Below, piece by piece: positions 39,101 to 54,367 of a stretch of 64,000 bases of DNA. The stretch is from Steinernema hermaphroditum (Eukaryota; Nematoda; Chromadorea; Rhabditida; Steinernematidae): positions 14,942,001 to 15,006,000 of the forward strand of contig CM059625.1 in assembly GCA_030435675.1 (NCBI GenBank), written 5' to 3'. The notes under the pieces were generated by a model. That model was given only the letters and a program-made list of their open reading frames with translations, searched no databases and was not told where the DNA came from. Position 1 is the stretch's first letter; each line of letters opens with the position of its first letter. The translations under genes were made by a program, and so were the position numbers.

Positions 39101-41547
39101 CGACCAAAAGCCGCTTTATTGTGCATCTCTTGCAGTCTTAAGATGTGCTCGGTTTCGGTAAAAGTCAGCGATTAGCCACCGCTTTTGTCTACGTCCATGC
39201 ACAGTACTCCTTGTAAAACATAGCGATTTGCTCCCTCACAACGACATAAGCTCGGTTACCTTTGCGGACGTCGAGTTTTTCCGCAAAGGCGAACGTGATT
39301 CACAACCCCATTATTCCTCTTGTTTAGTAATTCACATTGTAAAAATACCGCTCGCAAGCGCATTTGCATAGAGAGGAGAAAAAAGGCGAGACCTGTCTGC
39401 GGAAGCGCTCGCCGTTACCTTCTATAAATAGGAAAATATGTGCAATCCCAGCGCAAAAAAAAGAATGATTTCCGACCTATGAATTTATGAACAACTTTAC
39501 AACTCATAACGCGGAGATGCCGCTCTGCAGCCGGGTGAACGAGCGCTAACTTTATGGCCGCCGTGCACGCCCGGTGCACAGCTTACAACATGGCGTTTTT
39601 TCGAAGATCGTCACCCCTTCCCACAGACGCACTTTTCACTACCGCTATCATAATGATAAATGGGTCAAAGTTCACTTTTGCGCCACGTTTGACGTCGCCC
39701 CTCCTGCGGTGCGCACGAACATCATCGATCCCCGCTATCGCTTCTTGGCGTCTTCGGCCGCTTCTGGAGCCAAATCACACACACAACTGCAAAATTGTTC
39801 TCACTTATGCTCTGGTCGTCGCCTTCGCCGAGAGCACATCTGGCTCGCGTGCCTGTGCATATGAAACGCTTAAAAGCAAGCTGCGAGTTTTTGTTTGAGA
39901 GAGCTCGCCATTAAACCGTAGAAGTGAAATATTTTATGCGCTATATAAACAGTCAATGAGTCGACGTAGCGATATGGCGCACATGGCGATCAGAAAGTGC
40001 ACTTTGGCGCACGAAAAAGTCGGGACAATTAATAATCGTCGACGTTGACGTAGTTGACGATTTCCTGTGGAAAGGAGTTGAGCGTCAGACGCTATTGCAC
40101 CGACCGTCAGGCGCTATCTATGGAACTTGAGCTCGCTTCTTTTCGACTTAAAATGAGGAACTCCTTCAGGGAGCCGTTGCGGCGACGAGGGCACCTGTTC
40201 CAGTGCGGTTGGCGCGCTAAAGTGCAATTGCTCACTTTTTCGTCCGTCTGTGCGAATAGTGAGTGCAAGTGGTGGCGATATATGTGGGTCATTTGGATCT
40301 TTAAATATCTCTGCAGGCGAAAATGCACTTTCCACTGGGTTGCCTCCAGTGTGACTCCTTTTTGCCCGTTGCCCGATTGAGAACTTCTAGAGAGCGACAA
40401 AAAAAAACGTTTAGACGTAGATTACGTGTTCTGGTGTTCTGTCTGGAATTTATGTTAATGTTGACGTGCCATTTTGGCGCCGGTCTTTTTTCGACTGGCC
40501 CACATTCTTGGCCTCCTAGCGCGCGTTGTGACTGAACGGGACTGGCCACCAGACGATTAATGATTCACCCGGAACGTGACTCAAGAGTGCACCGCTTTCT
40601 TGTAGCACGTGTTTTCTGGAATACTTCCCTGTCCCCCCACCCCGCTTGGAAATAGCGTCAGCTCGCTCTTTGAGAGTAATTGCCTAATCAAAAATTCCTC
40701 TCTCTCTCTCCTCACGTACCCTTCCTCTTGGAGACGTGACTCCCGATTCGATAGATAGGCGTTATCACGCGGAATCGCATCTCATCCAATTATAAACAAA
40801 AAATTAGAGAGGAAACAATTACGGGAGCGATTAAAAAGAAAAAATTGTCCTTTCACTCCGGCTTCCGTCTTTGTCGTCGTCACAATACACTTTTGAGCTA
40901 TCAGTTTCGGTCCGATCTAATCACTATACTGTCCCTAATGTCTTCCGGAATCTGCCTATGTCGCAGGACTGTAATGCTCTTAAGAGGTCGAGTAACTACA
41001 TACTAGACCGACGAAAAAGTTAAGCTCCTACTCCTTTTTGGCACGCGCTATCATTGTTCCCCTTTTGTTGTATCTGGTGTCACGAACAGACTACATTTTC
41101 CAACAGCAGATCAAGACGATAAATCTTTTTTTCTTGCTATAAAGCAATAATTGTTCAAGAACGTTTTTGGAGCTATCGGATTTAAGAATCTAAAATAGAA
41201 CCGGAAATGTTTTGTTAAAAAAGCCCAGTAAACCGTTATGAAGTGACATCCTCTTCTAGGTGGTCGGCCACGAGCAGTCTGTGCTGGAAAGCTGCCGAGA
41301 TCGCTGTCATGCGCAGCAAATTCCATTCGTACGAATCAGTCCATCCGGCATCAACGTACGAATCGACCAAATCGATGATGGAAAGTTGATGGACATGCTG
41401 TGGACTACGCTGCTCTACTTAACCGAACAGGTCGGCGAGGTCGATCGACTTGGAAGTATCCTCGTCGCGCACACCGCAGCCACCGCCCCGGTCGTCGAAA
41501 CTCCGCTTATTGAGAACAGCCGCAAACGGAGTAACACCGTTCTGTGA
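33147..41547 (+). CDS. Calcium-independent phospholipase A2 (iPLA2, patatin-like)
   Basis: Eight exons (33147-33245, 33296-33523, 36697-36875, 36917-37058, 38207-38403, 38453-38537, 38597-38761, 41260-41547) join in phase, giving about 460 residues. The first part resembles the last ankyrin repeat of iPLA2-beta (FLIVFGADPRRLYDDDYGEKT). The patatin domain has the oxyanion loop DGGGMRG (about 132-138), nucleophile elbow GTSTG with Ser about 169, FRNYALRP, SSAAPTYF and catalytic Asp in VDGSLVANCP (about 300). The tail contains INVRIDQIDDGKLMDMLW. Such enzymes hydrolyse the sn-2 acyl chain of phospholipids in the cytosol or on membranes and are used in membrane remodelling. The start is uncertain: a TCATTTCAG acceptor at 33103 allows the frame to extend upstream, so ankyrin repeats may lie on exons not recognised. 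Introns 2 (3.2 kb) and 7 (2.5 kb) are unusually long for this window. Confidence 0.85.
38762..41259 (+). other. 2.5-kb last intron of the phospholipase gene
   Basis: This intron holds no exon that fits the frame. It contains TATA-like words (TCTATAAATAGG near 39421 and GCTATATAAACAG near 39943), CpG-richer patches at 39.2-40.6 kb and several short open frames on both strands without recognisable products. A nested promoter or non-coding transcript is possible but not shown. Confidence 0.4.
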
Positions 41548-43310
41548 AAAGTTTTAACCGGCGTCCGCTATGGGTTTGATTGATTTTGACTCTCGGTTCT
41601 CTCTCTCTTTCTTTTTTTTTTTTGTAATTTTCCGTCTCATTTGATCTTGCCACTCTTAGTACCATACGAGGAACCCGACCCGGATCACAGTAGCAGCAAA
41701 GCAGCACGCACTTCTACCCCGTTGGGGCACTCTTAGATCCCCTCTCTCAACACTCTTAGTCACTGTATTCATATCTCAGTTGTCATTTTTCTCCGTTTTT
41801 CACTCAAATAGATCTTTTTACTAAAGTTCTATCAATAGAGAGTTCCACGCATTCGTTTATTTCCTTAATTGGCCCGGTGATATGCGCCACAGTTTTCAAT
41901 CTGTATGTTGTGTCTTCTGCGAATGAAACAGAGCTCTCAGTCACAGCGACCCTACACGCCTGTTGGCTTTTAATTAGTCACACGTTCGGTCCGCAATTTC
42001 GCACTCGGTAATGCGGACGCGCCATATGATCTTATCTGCGACCTCACGTGTTTTCGTGCGGTCTCGGGACTTCCGAGTGTACTCTCTCGGCTCCCAGGTG
42101 ACGAGCAACCAAACATCTATCGATCGGATAAGATCAACAACAAAAGCGCGACTTCCCAGTTCTGCACATGCGTTACACGCGCCGCTGCAGCGTCAAGCGT
42201 TCGATTTGAATGCAGAATGGTCGGAATTGTTTCGTGATTGAAACGCGCCGCCGCTTTTATAGATTCGGTTTAGTGCGAAGTGTATTTAATTCGTCATACG
42301 CGGGAGGGCGATGGTTTCGGCCATCGATTCCGATCGAGAGACGACGGGAAGAGCGCAGAAATAGGACTGCGAGGCACTCGGAAAAAGAAATTTACGCCCA
42401 GCGGCAATGTCGACGGACGGACATGCGAACGAGGAGGGGAAAGCTTTGTCGCTGCCGCTCTGGTGGCGTCGCATCGAGAGTGACAGCCATCGGAGCTCGT
42501 ATCATCATGTGGGGGCTGAGGCTGCTTTCGGGTTGACTGACTGGCTGTTGGGGCATAACATAGCGGTGCTCTGAGTAGCAGTGACGGAGGTTGCTGCTGA
42601 GCTCCTTTCGAGCGGCGACGTCGACGTCAACGACTGCACTGGGGAGCGCCGAGAGCAAAGGGGCGCTCTAATGGGCGCTGTGGTACCGCCGTCGCTCTTG
42701 GTTAGTTCATTGGTCGAGTCGAGTTGTCGAGTCGAGCTCAAGACGGGAGAGAGGAAGGCAAAGACGGGAACGAGCGAGCGGGCGAGCGAGAGTGGCAGCG
42801 GCCACGGCCTGCTACGAGAAGCGAGACTGCTGATTGCTCTTCGTGCAGCGAGAGTTGCCGCCGCTGGCGCGCTCTGTTCGTGTGTCCGTCTGTCCTCAGC
42901 TTAGCCTTCATCTACTTCTTCCCCGTTCCTCTCTTTCCGCCTTCTGCATCTTCGTTGTGAGATGCGCTTCTGACCCTGCTGAACGTTTCTACCCCGCCAC
43001 CGCTACCGTCTCATCCTCATAAGGCATCTGGCCGAGCGAGAGCGAGACAAGACGACCAATGCTTGATTTCCGTTCTTGTTCAGGTTGTCCGGTTACATCG
43101 GCAGACAACTGCAACCTTACTCTGTCGTCCAAGTACGGTGTTCCCCCATTGCACCGTCGTCGGATCGTACAAAGCCACACAATGCCTATTTCTTTGTGAC
43201 CAGAAATTATTTATTGAACCTTCCGCTGCCCGTATTCTGTGCTCATATATAACTTTACCTACTCCCATCTATCGACTCCGTTTACTGTCAACGTCAACTA
43301 CCAGCGAACA
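41548..43310. other. Intergenic / 5' region of the WNK gene
   Basis: About 1.76 kb between the phospholipase stop and the WNK ATG. The part from 42.25 to 43.1 kb is CpG- and GA-rich (GAGCGAGCGGGCGAGCGAGAG near 42.77 kb) and looks like promoter and 5' leader. CTACCAG at 43297-43303, eight bases before the ATG, could accept a spliced leader. No separate gene recognised. Confidence 0.45.
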
Positions 43311-46300
43311 ATGGCAGGCAAGGATGATTCGGCGGGCTCGAAGCGGCCACAGGCTGGCTACAAGAAGCGCGTCATGCGAAAAGTCAACGAAAGTCACCCT
43401 CCCGAGAACGCGTCCACAAGGTAAGTCGTTTTTCAATGGTCAAGACACTTAATTTTCTATGCATAAGTGAGCCACCCAGACGGATCCGTCGCTCGCGCGC
43501 CCTACGCTCCGACCAGCTGATTGTGATTTTGCATTTTGCGCACTGTTGACCTTTGATCGGCAGTTGGCTAACTCGTCAATGATCGGAGGTTGCGATCAGA
43601 GAGCGCGATAGATGGTGAACCCCGGTACCTTAACGATTTCGCCGCATTTTTTGGAACGCCAAATATGGAAGAGCGCGAACGTGTAATTTGGCGAATATTT
43701 TGTGAAACTGGGAACGCGCGATGGCGACAGGAAGCGAATTTCCGTCTCGCCGAAGCAGAAGGGGTCTCTGGGACTGCTTCTCAGGTTGCGGCGCACAATG
43801 CATATCGCTATCAGCAAAATAAATCTGGGAGATGATCAGCGACGGTGTTGCGCTTTACAACGGTTCTGCAGGACAGTCCCAAAGGGGGCGGCGTCGCATA
43901 TTCATCGCCAGTCCGCCCGACTTGGTGAGATCATCACCAGTCTAGACGCCTTCTAAAGCTCTGCTCCCTCCTGATATGACGAGACTGTCGAGCGTGTGGC
44001 ACACTTGACCAGAGTGGACGAGACTCTGCGTTCAGTCAGTGATCGGCCGTCACTCATGGAGCAGAGCCGCATCGGAGGTGTTGGTGGTGTTAAGGGAGCT
44101 CCGGGCAAACGGTAGGCGAGGCGCTCCATTGCACACACACTCCCTAACTGCACTTATTCTCTTAGTTGCATTACTATGAGATGTTCTGTTGTAGCACTAG
44201 CAACAACTGGTTGTCTGGAGAAGAACGATCTCGACTAGAAGCCGTCCAGCGGGACTGGCGCCTTTCTCGCCCTCACAAGGCAAGATCGGTAAGTGCACCC
44301 GCAACCACCGACAACATAACAGTGGGAAATTTAGCGCTACGCGCAAGCTGCAGGCGAGAAGCCAGCCCAAAAGCCCGCTCCTGTCGCTCCCACGGAAAAT
44401 GAAAAGCAAAAGCAACAACAATTGCAACAGCGACAGGATCTACAGCAGCAACGGAGTCTTTTTGAGCGAAGCAGGTATGACTTCAGTCATATGCTTATAT
44501 ATTGATGATGACATTGTTTGCAGGATCAAAGCCGATGCAGGAAAGCTGCCTCTCTCTGCTGCGAGTCCTGAAAAGCCGCAGCCTCCCTTGGAAGATCAAA
44601 GGGCTGAAGTGATTCCATCAACACCGCCGCCAACCGAAGTACCGAAAGAAGACCCTGTTCCCGTAGTCGAACCTGCCATTGAACCACCGTCTGCGCCACC
44701 CGTTCCAGAGCCTCCTGTAGAAGTAGTTCCCGAATCGCCTGCTAAGGCGAAGCCATCTTCCAAAGAAGTTGAAGTGCAAACGTCAGCTCCTGAAGAATGC
44801 GCCGAAGAGCCGAAACCTGCCGAACCGGTGGTAGAGCCTCCTAAGGAGGCCGAGCCCACGCCCGCAGACGTCCCGACTCCCGTTGAGGAGAAGGAAGAGG
44901 CTCCTGCGCCTGTTTCGGAGAAACTCCCACCTTTCCGTCCCCAACCTTCAGATTACGACTATCAAAGCAGTGACTACGACGCCGATGCCGAAGAGAAACC
45001 CATTGACAAGTCGCCGGGTAGGTGCTACAGTAATTAGCCCAACGGTTACCTATTTGCAGACGGTCGATTCCTGAAGTTCGATGAAGAACTCGGCCGTGGA
45101 TCCTTCAAAACGGTTTTCCGTGGACTCGATACAGAAACGGGAGTCGCTGTCGCGTGGTGTGAGTTGCAGGAAAGCAAGCTGAACAAGGTGGAGCGACAGC
45201 GGTTTCGAGAGGAAGCTGAGATGTTGAAGGGACTCCAGCATCCGAATATCGTACGATTCTACGACTATTGGGAGCGAGCGGAACTGGCTGGAAAGAGAAA
45301 GTGAGTTGTTCGGCATGAGTCACTTGATCGTATACCTTTTTGCTCAGATATATCGTGTTGGTCACCGAGTTGATGACTTCGGGAACTCTCAAAATGTATC
45401 TCAAACGCTTCAAGCGTATCAACATCAAAGTGCTGAAATCGTGGTGCCGCCAAATCCTCAAAGGTCTTTCATTTCTGCACACCAGGAATCCGTCAGTCAT
45501 TCATCGCGATCTGAAGTGCGAAAATATCTTCATTACGGGTACGACGGGGAGCGTCAAAATTGGTGATTTGGGCCTGGCAACGCTGAAGAATGCCAAGTCG
45601 TACGCAAAGAGTGTTATCGGTTGGTTCCATACCTCGTAGCCATATCATGAAGCTGATCACTGCAGGTACACCTGAGTTCATGGCGCCTGAGATGTATGAA
45701 GAGATGTACGATGAAAGCGTCGACGTGTATGCATTTGGAATGTGTCTCCTTGAGATGGTGACTGGAGAATACCCGTACATGGAGTGTCAGTTTCCAGCTC
45801 AAATCTACAGAAAAGTGACAACGGTATGGACAGCGGCCGGTTCACTTGTTCCAATGATACGGTTCTTGCAGGGATGCAAGCCGGAATGCTTCCACCGCAT
45901 ACCCCAGCAGTATCCGGAAATAAAGGAGATCATCGACCGCTGCATTCGGGTCAGACCGGACGAGCGAGCCACCGTCAAGCAGCTCTTGAACGACGACTTC
46001 TTCCTTCCTGAAGAACTGATGGGGATCCGTGTAGAAGTCAAGAACAGGGATCTTACCAGTGCGAATACAGAGGTTGCGCGTACAGCGACGATCGTTGATT
46101 ATTAGACCAATCTAGATTCAAATGCAACTTCGAGTTGTAGACGAAAAGAAGCGAAAGCAGTATAAGTTCAAGGAGAACGAAGGATTGCAGTTCGCGTTCG
46201 ACATTGAGACAGATCGTGCAGAAGAGGTCGTTCAACAGATGATTGAACAGCAGCACATCCCTGATGAGGACACGAAGATGATCACGAAGTTGATCCGTGA

Positions 46301-49300
46301 CAAGGTTGAACGCATTTTACTCCGCTGGCACTTACAATAACCGTGCTTCAGGTGGACGCTTTCAAACGCGATCGCGAATACCGACTCACAGAACTGAAGA
46401 GACAGCGGGAAGAAGAGGAACGGCGCCAGGAGGAGCAAGCCATAAAAGAAGAACTGGAGGCACGGAAGAGAGACCGAGAGGCGCGCGAGGCCCGGGAACG
46501 GGAGGAACGGGAAGCCGCTGCTGCTGCAGCTGCCGCTGAAGCCGCACGTGCGAATGAAGAGCACGACGATCTATCGGAGCTGCAGTCAACTGATGGTAGA
46601 AAGCGCAAGAAGAAGATGACATCTGAGGTCTTGCAAATTAGCTACAACAACAAGCAACCTGTATGTAGTTTGATGCCGTTATACACTAAAGCAACACACA
46701 TTCCAGCTCGTCAGTTGCAAGATGGATACTGCCCATAAGACGGTAACATTCCAATTCGCGCCCGATTCCGACCGTCCTGCAGTCATTGCTGAGAAGCTGG
46801 TAATGACAGTGACCCAAATGGCAACTAACTAATCGTTGCATTGCAGCTCGATCAGGACTGCGTGAACGAGCCGCAAGTACAAGCTGTCATCGAACATCTT
46901 GAAAAGATTATCGATCTTGTGAAAGCAGATCCGGAGAAAGCAGTCGGAGTTAAGATCATCACAGAGACTGCAGTTGCGCCGGCAAAGAAGGTCGAAGCTG
47001 CCCCTGCCGCCGCTCCAGCTCCGAAGCCCAATCGCTTTTCGGTGACGCCGGCCGTTGTCAACGCCGTCAACCATGCCGACTCGGCCAGCGCAACCGTCCC
47101 TAACACGGCTGCCCATCACACTGAGCATAGGGTAAGAAATATTGTAACAAAAGGAAGGATACGAGCTCTCACAACTTCAGAAGTTGAGCGCGATGCCGTC
47201 TTTGTATAACCCTCCATCGTCAACGGACGCAACATCTGCGGCTGCTCCCCCTCAGCCGGCGGCCGAGGTAACCGTCTCGCGCTTTAGGGTGCAGCCAACA
47301 CCCAGCGCCCCGGCACTGGCAACAGTCGCAACACATAACGCCGACCATTCACACGTTCAAAATGGAAAATCTGGCGAAGAAAGTCCCCTTCATGCCACTC
47401 AGCATTCGACACAAGTGTCCGGCCATCGTAACTCGCCGCCCAACGTTCCAGTGGAGGTTGCCGCCACCATCGAAGAGTTGGATAGTCAACTGCGCAACGT
47501 CGTCAACCCGCCGTCGTCGGCTTCGACTGCCGGTGCCACGCCGTCATCGATGCTCAGTGCTTCTCATCCGCCTCATAGTCTTCATCAGCTGTCCCAAAAC
47601 AGTTTGACGGTTGATATGACTGCGAACACGACGGCTACAAGCACCGGCTGCCCCTCAACCTGCGTCCCTCATGCGTCTCTTCCACATACGCCTTGCGTTA
47701 ATACCGACAGCAATCACAGCTTGGCTGGTTTGAACGAGAAGTTGGTCGCGTTGAGCAAGCAATATGCCCAACACGAAGAAGAGAGTCCGCGCAACGTTCC
47801 TGTTATTATCAACGACGAGGAACCCAGTGCTACACCAGCTGCTCAGGAGGCCATTCACGTCGACACGCTAAATGGACTGGCCAGTGCTCTTCAGAGAGTA
47901 TGTCGATTTGTCAGATCATCTTTAAATGCATTTTCCATTTTAGGTTATTAACATCGAACGCGATTCGGCTTCTGTCCCACCAACGGGTATCCACGACACT
48001 TTGGCGCCAAGGTCCACCGTGCAGAATCCCTCTTTGTCCACGCGACAATCTTCTCCCGGTACTGTGGGAGAAACTCACGGTCTTATGCCGACAGAAGTGA
48101 CTCTGCGACAGGTAAGCCGTTCGCTTTTGACTATATCAGAGGTCCGTCCAAATATGCCGTCGTCTGTTTGCTTGTGCGTTCTGAGTGTTGTTAATTAACT
48201 TCGTTGTGTTGTGTCGCTGTTTAACCGTCTTTGCTTTTTCTGCAGACGAAGACCGCGTCGAATGGCTCCTCCAGCACGTATACATCATCGTCAAGTGATC
48301 AGACGAGCGGCTTGCGGGAGCAGGAGGCCTCGGCGACCTGTTCAACCGCGGACAGTCCCGATGCGACGGTGTCCAGCGCGGCGGCTCTCGTGCCAGCGAC
48401 GGCCAATGTTAACGACATCAACAGCCTCAAAGATGCCTTGGCGACTACTTTCCGCACTAACCGACCTGAGAGTCGTATGAACGTTGTGTCACCTGGTCGT
48501 GTGTCGCCTACTGAATGTGCTCAAACGGACTCTATCGAGTGTACGTCGGTTGAGATCGTAGCCACCGGTCATGGCACGTTGATCATCAAACGCAACGACA
48601 CTTCGTTGGAGACCAAATCGGGAATGCTGCAGAACGTGAACGGACAGATTCAGATGACGAGCAACAACGGCGACATCTTCAAGGCAGGAATTCCGGAAAA
48701 CGCTAAGGTCGGCATAACTTACACTCTATTTGTGCAGCATTGCTTCTCTCACTCTTTACACTTTCTGTGTTTGTGGAATGCTCTTGAAAAAGCAGTCATT
48801 TCGGAGACTTTCCAAATGGACATTTTTGCAGTAACAATTGTCTTTTTCAGGTCGAAGAAGAACTTGAACATGAAGACGACGAGCTTATCAGGAACCTGTA
48901 CACCAAGTGGGTTTCCGTATAATACCGAACCGTTTTCACCGACAAATTACAGGCATCGCAAGGAGCTCGAGATGCTGCGTGACCGACAGAGGAAAGAGAT
49001 TGACAATGCACGGGCTAGATTGCGCCAAGTGCGCGCGCAGTCGACAAACGTCGTCCCACAAATTGCTACGACGCAGTCCAGTGCCGGCATCTCTTCGCTG
49101 ACAACGTCTATACACCAGACGGCAGCTCCAGCCACGGAAAACTCCTCCGTCTCGCTGCCTTCCAGTCCTCCGGCGCGTCAGAAAGGCATACCTTCTCTTC
49201 CGCATCATCCCCACTACGCCCACCACGCCCCTGCGCCCCACCATGAACCAGAAGCGATCAACACTGCCACGGGGCTGGCCATGAAATTGGCCGACCTTCG

Positions 49301-49352
49301 TATGCACGGTCACCCGGTCGTGCACAAGGAGACCGATTCGCTCAAGAACTGA
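43311..49352 (+). CDS. wnk-1: WNK (with-no-lysine) serine/threonine kinase
   Basis: Eighteen exons join in phase to encode about 1,495 residues. After a Pro/Glu-rich N-terminal region, the kinase domain starts near residue 313. It has the WNK hallmark: lysine in the glycine loop ([11 protein letters not shown], about 329) and Cys where the usual lysine sits (VAVAWCE, about 346). [14 protein letters not shown] and [13 protein letters not shown] also fit. Next come a PF2/CCT-like domain ([20 protein letters not shown]), a charged coiled coil ([20 protein letters not shown]), and a second CCT-like domain ([15 protein letters not shown]). Two RFxV docking motifs (NRFSVTP, SRFRVQP) of the type bound by SPAK/OSR1/GCK-3 follow, then a long Ser/Thr-rich tail with a late coiled coil ([20 protein letters not shown]). 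WNKs sense chloride and osmotic stress and control cation-chloride cotransport. Exon 1 (43311-43420) reaches exon 2 (44013) across a 592-base intron. Confidence 0.95.
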
Positions 49353-49648
49353 TCTGACTGGCTTCGTGCAACCCATCATTCAACTTCACTTTTGAACATA
49401 ACCAAATTTCCGGTTCTATCTTGTTGTGCAAAAGTTTTCCGTATCTCAGTAGTTCTATTCATCTTCTATATCCTACTTCATGTCATTATTTCAGTTCACC
49501 CAAATTCGGCGCTGCGGGTGCTCGTCTAAAACGTATAAGGATGTTGTACATTTCTTTATGATACATAACACATCCTCCATAAGTCACGGGGATCTTAAAA
49601 ATATATTTAAGATGATCATGCATTGTAACCTTCCAACATAAAGATTAT

Positions 49649-49654
49649 AATAAA
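49649..49654 (+). terminator. Candidate poly(A) signal AATAAA of WNK
   Basis: AATAAA about 300 bases after the WNK stop, just before the 3' end of the convergent glycosyltransferase gene (stop at 49712 on the minus strand). Only 359 bases separate the two stop codons. Confidence 0.55.
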
Positions 49655-49711
49655 GACTTTATCTATTATAGCACTATTGCTGTGAGATCGAATCATTCAA
49701 AGCGAATGACT

Positions 49712-51395
49712 TTAAAAGAATTGGAGATAGAGAGAAGGAATGCCTCCGTAGGTTCGGTAAATAGCACCGAAGATGGGGAGACTGCTGAGAAGCTGTCCTG
49801 TTGCGATGAGGAGCCTCTGCTTCAACTTTGAGCTGGAGAATAGCCGTGGCACTATGCCGGCTTCCATTTGCTTTCTCGCTCTCTTCACTGATTCTCGGTC
49901 ACATAAGCCATCTTCGTTCAGAAACCACATGTTGTATCTAAACAGTGAGAAGCTATTACCATGAGATGCATCGTTGTCATACCTTTTCAGCGTTTCGATC
50001 TTACCGCTTCCGCTTTCTCCGTCCATTTGGATCAGCGATGGAGCCATGCTCTGATCGCCGTATATCCATTCCCAACCGGAGATAACCCTTTAAGAAGAGC
50101 AGCATTAGCATGTTTTTGTGAGTTGCGAATCGTCAAGAACAGCTTGTTCATGGTGATGCTGCTAACGAAGCTTATTCAACGGCTTATAGTTGCATTTTAT
50201 GCTGCAATTCTATGCAACTTGGTTCAGCAATTAATTATGGTGGAAACAAGAAACCGGTCTTGCGCAAAAACGATAACGTCTCCGCCAAGACAATTAATGG
50301 AGGTCAAATATGTAGGAGCTACATGTACATTATGCTGAGATTCGATGCAGGCATCGCTTACATGCAAAATCGAAAGCCGCCACTGAATGCGCTTTGATAT
50401 CTGCTTAGTGATCTTCACGTGAACAATTTGCAAAGAAATAATTCAACAGCGTCGTTAAGCGATGAATCATATTTGAAGGAAAGGGGAACGGACAAAGATC
50501 GCGCACAGAGATAACATCTCCGTTTGCAGAAAGGAAAGTAAAGTCTGTTATGTGGTTAGAACCAACCTGTGATCGATGTAGGAGCAGTTAAAGCGGTGCT
50601 GAGAGTTGCACATCACTTTAATTGCGTCCGGATCGGTAACGTAAAAGTGACTTTGGTACCAGAAGAGGTCGTCCATGAGCTTCCTTGTCTTCTCACTGTA
50701 GCTTACAAAGAAGTTCGCTCCATTCATCTGACCTTTCCTCGTGTCGCTTGATCCGTCATATCCTGAACAGCAGTTCTGGATAAGTATTGATGACTTAGCT
50801 TTACCAGACTGGTCTAGAGCGACCTGATAGCTGGTTGCGGTGCGCACTTCGGGTGACTTGAATAGGGTGTCTCTCCAGAACGTGTCTGCCTGAAGCATCC
50901 AGAACGAGCGGCCAAAAGCGAGAAGAGCACGGATGAGGTTTGTGCGAAGCAAGAAGAAGCTCATGTATGTGGCATCGCCGGGTACGAACGTGTCCTAGAA
51001 CAATGTGTGCACGGTATTCGCTTCGATCGTACCTGTAAACATTGAGCTTCATAGGTGAACACGTTCAGATCTGGATATTCACTGAGCAAACGAAATCGGG
51101 AGACCTTGTCAAGCGTGAATATCAGAAGCTTCTCATGAACTCCTTTCATTCCGGCCGTATTGCAGAGAAAGTTAAGCGTGATATCCGCGGCATACTGATT
51201 CAACATGACAACACCAAACGGTCCAGAAATTTGGCTAACGACCGCTTGGAGATCTGCATTGCCGACGAGCGACTTCAAGTTGAATTCGTCGGCACACTCG
51301 TTCATTTCCCTCACAATAACGAATGATCGTAGAAAGTTGTTGAGTAGAAGAAAGGTGATTAGACGTGAGACAAGGCCAACAGGATCGCTCCGCAT
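49712..51395 (-). CDS. Golgi-type nucleotide-diphospho-sugar transferase
   Basis: Exons 51461-51033 (start chosen within it), 50994-50567, 50087-49983 and 49937-49712 join in phase. From the ATG at 51395 the protein has about 373 residues. It begins with a short cytoplasmic part and one hydrophobic anchor (SRLITFLLLNNFLRSFVIV), as type II Golgi enzymes do. The lumenal part contains PFGVVMLNQYAADITLNFLC and LLIFTLDKVSRF, then RALLAFGRSFWMLQADTFW, whose QADTFW fits the acidic metal/donor site of the Nucleotid_trans family (Pfam PF03407). A C-terminal portion with MAPSLIQMDGESGSGK follows. Sugar and acceptor cannot be predicted. The frame stays open upstream and two further exons (51640-51530 and one near 51700-51755) can be joined in phase, adding hydrophobic sequence. 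The true N-terminus is therefore uncertain. Confidence 0.75.
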
Positions 51396-52063
51396 GGTTA
51401 CAACGAAAGTAACTTCCCGAACCAGGAGATCGCGAATGATTTCAAGGCAAGATATGTTTTGCTGAAATCAAGAGGACAGCAAGATATAGGGGAGAGCGGA
51501 GATGCGAATCTCTTTTTTGCTCGGCTTACGCGTGCTTTGTATAGCACAGGAATTGTTGTGATACAGAGCACAGAGGATAATGAGCAGAGAACATGACTGT
51601 GTATTTGCCAATAACAACCACCAGAAGTGACGAAAGACAACGATCCTAGAAATAGAAAGAAAAAATCAGATTACGGGTTGATGGAAGAACTAAGGTTTAA
51701 ATTCGACTGCTACCGTAAAGCACTAGATCAACAGCCGGTGTGGCATAGAAGACACTGACATACATGTAGTTAACACAGTGCATCGCTTGTAGAATAGCTG
51801 ATCCTTCACTGACAAAGCTCTTTGGGTATTATGTATTTCGGATCTCTATGCGACAGATCGAGAGCCATTTCCTCACACTACGGCTTGATACGACATGCTA
51901 ACTGCTTTTCTTCTTTAATAGATTTGCTCATTTCCTTCGATTTTGGGCTTCTTTGATCTTGTGTGACATGAACTACAGCATATATCAGGGGTATAAATAT
52001 TGTTATTTGAAATTCAACATATACAAAGGCGAGATACAACGAAACAGTTTATGAACAGAGATC

Positions 52064-54247
<2,184 letters not shown>

Positions 54248-54354
54248 GATGACTGCTGTGCTCTATCAGATCAATAGGTAAAACAACTGACCGACAGGAA
54301 TGGCGCTTTGTAGAATGAAGCGAAGCCTCCCTTAATAGCAGAGCACTTACACTG

Positions 54355-54367
54355 GAAAATTCGCGAA
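54355..54367 (-). promoter_or_regulatory. Perfect three-unit heat-shock element (proximal)
   Basis: GAAAATTCGCGAA fits GAAnnTTCnnGAA exactly. It lies about 110 bases upstream of the HSP70 start codon, so it may be in the core promoter or leader. Confidence 0.7.

Noticed and set aside
40690..40715. CTCTCTCTCTC microsatellite-like tract in the last phospholipase intron, and a similar one near 33260
   Set aside because: Short, pyrimidine-rich tracts are common in introns and need no special explanation.
43590..43956. Possible additional WNK exon (ACAGTCCCAAAGGGGG... to CTTG|GTGAG)
   Set aside because: It has good splice ends but starts in phase 2 and ends in phase 1, so it cannot sit between exons 1 and 2 without breaking the frame.
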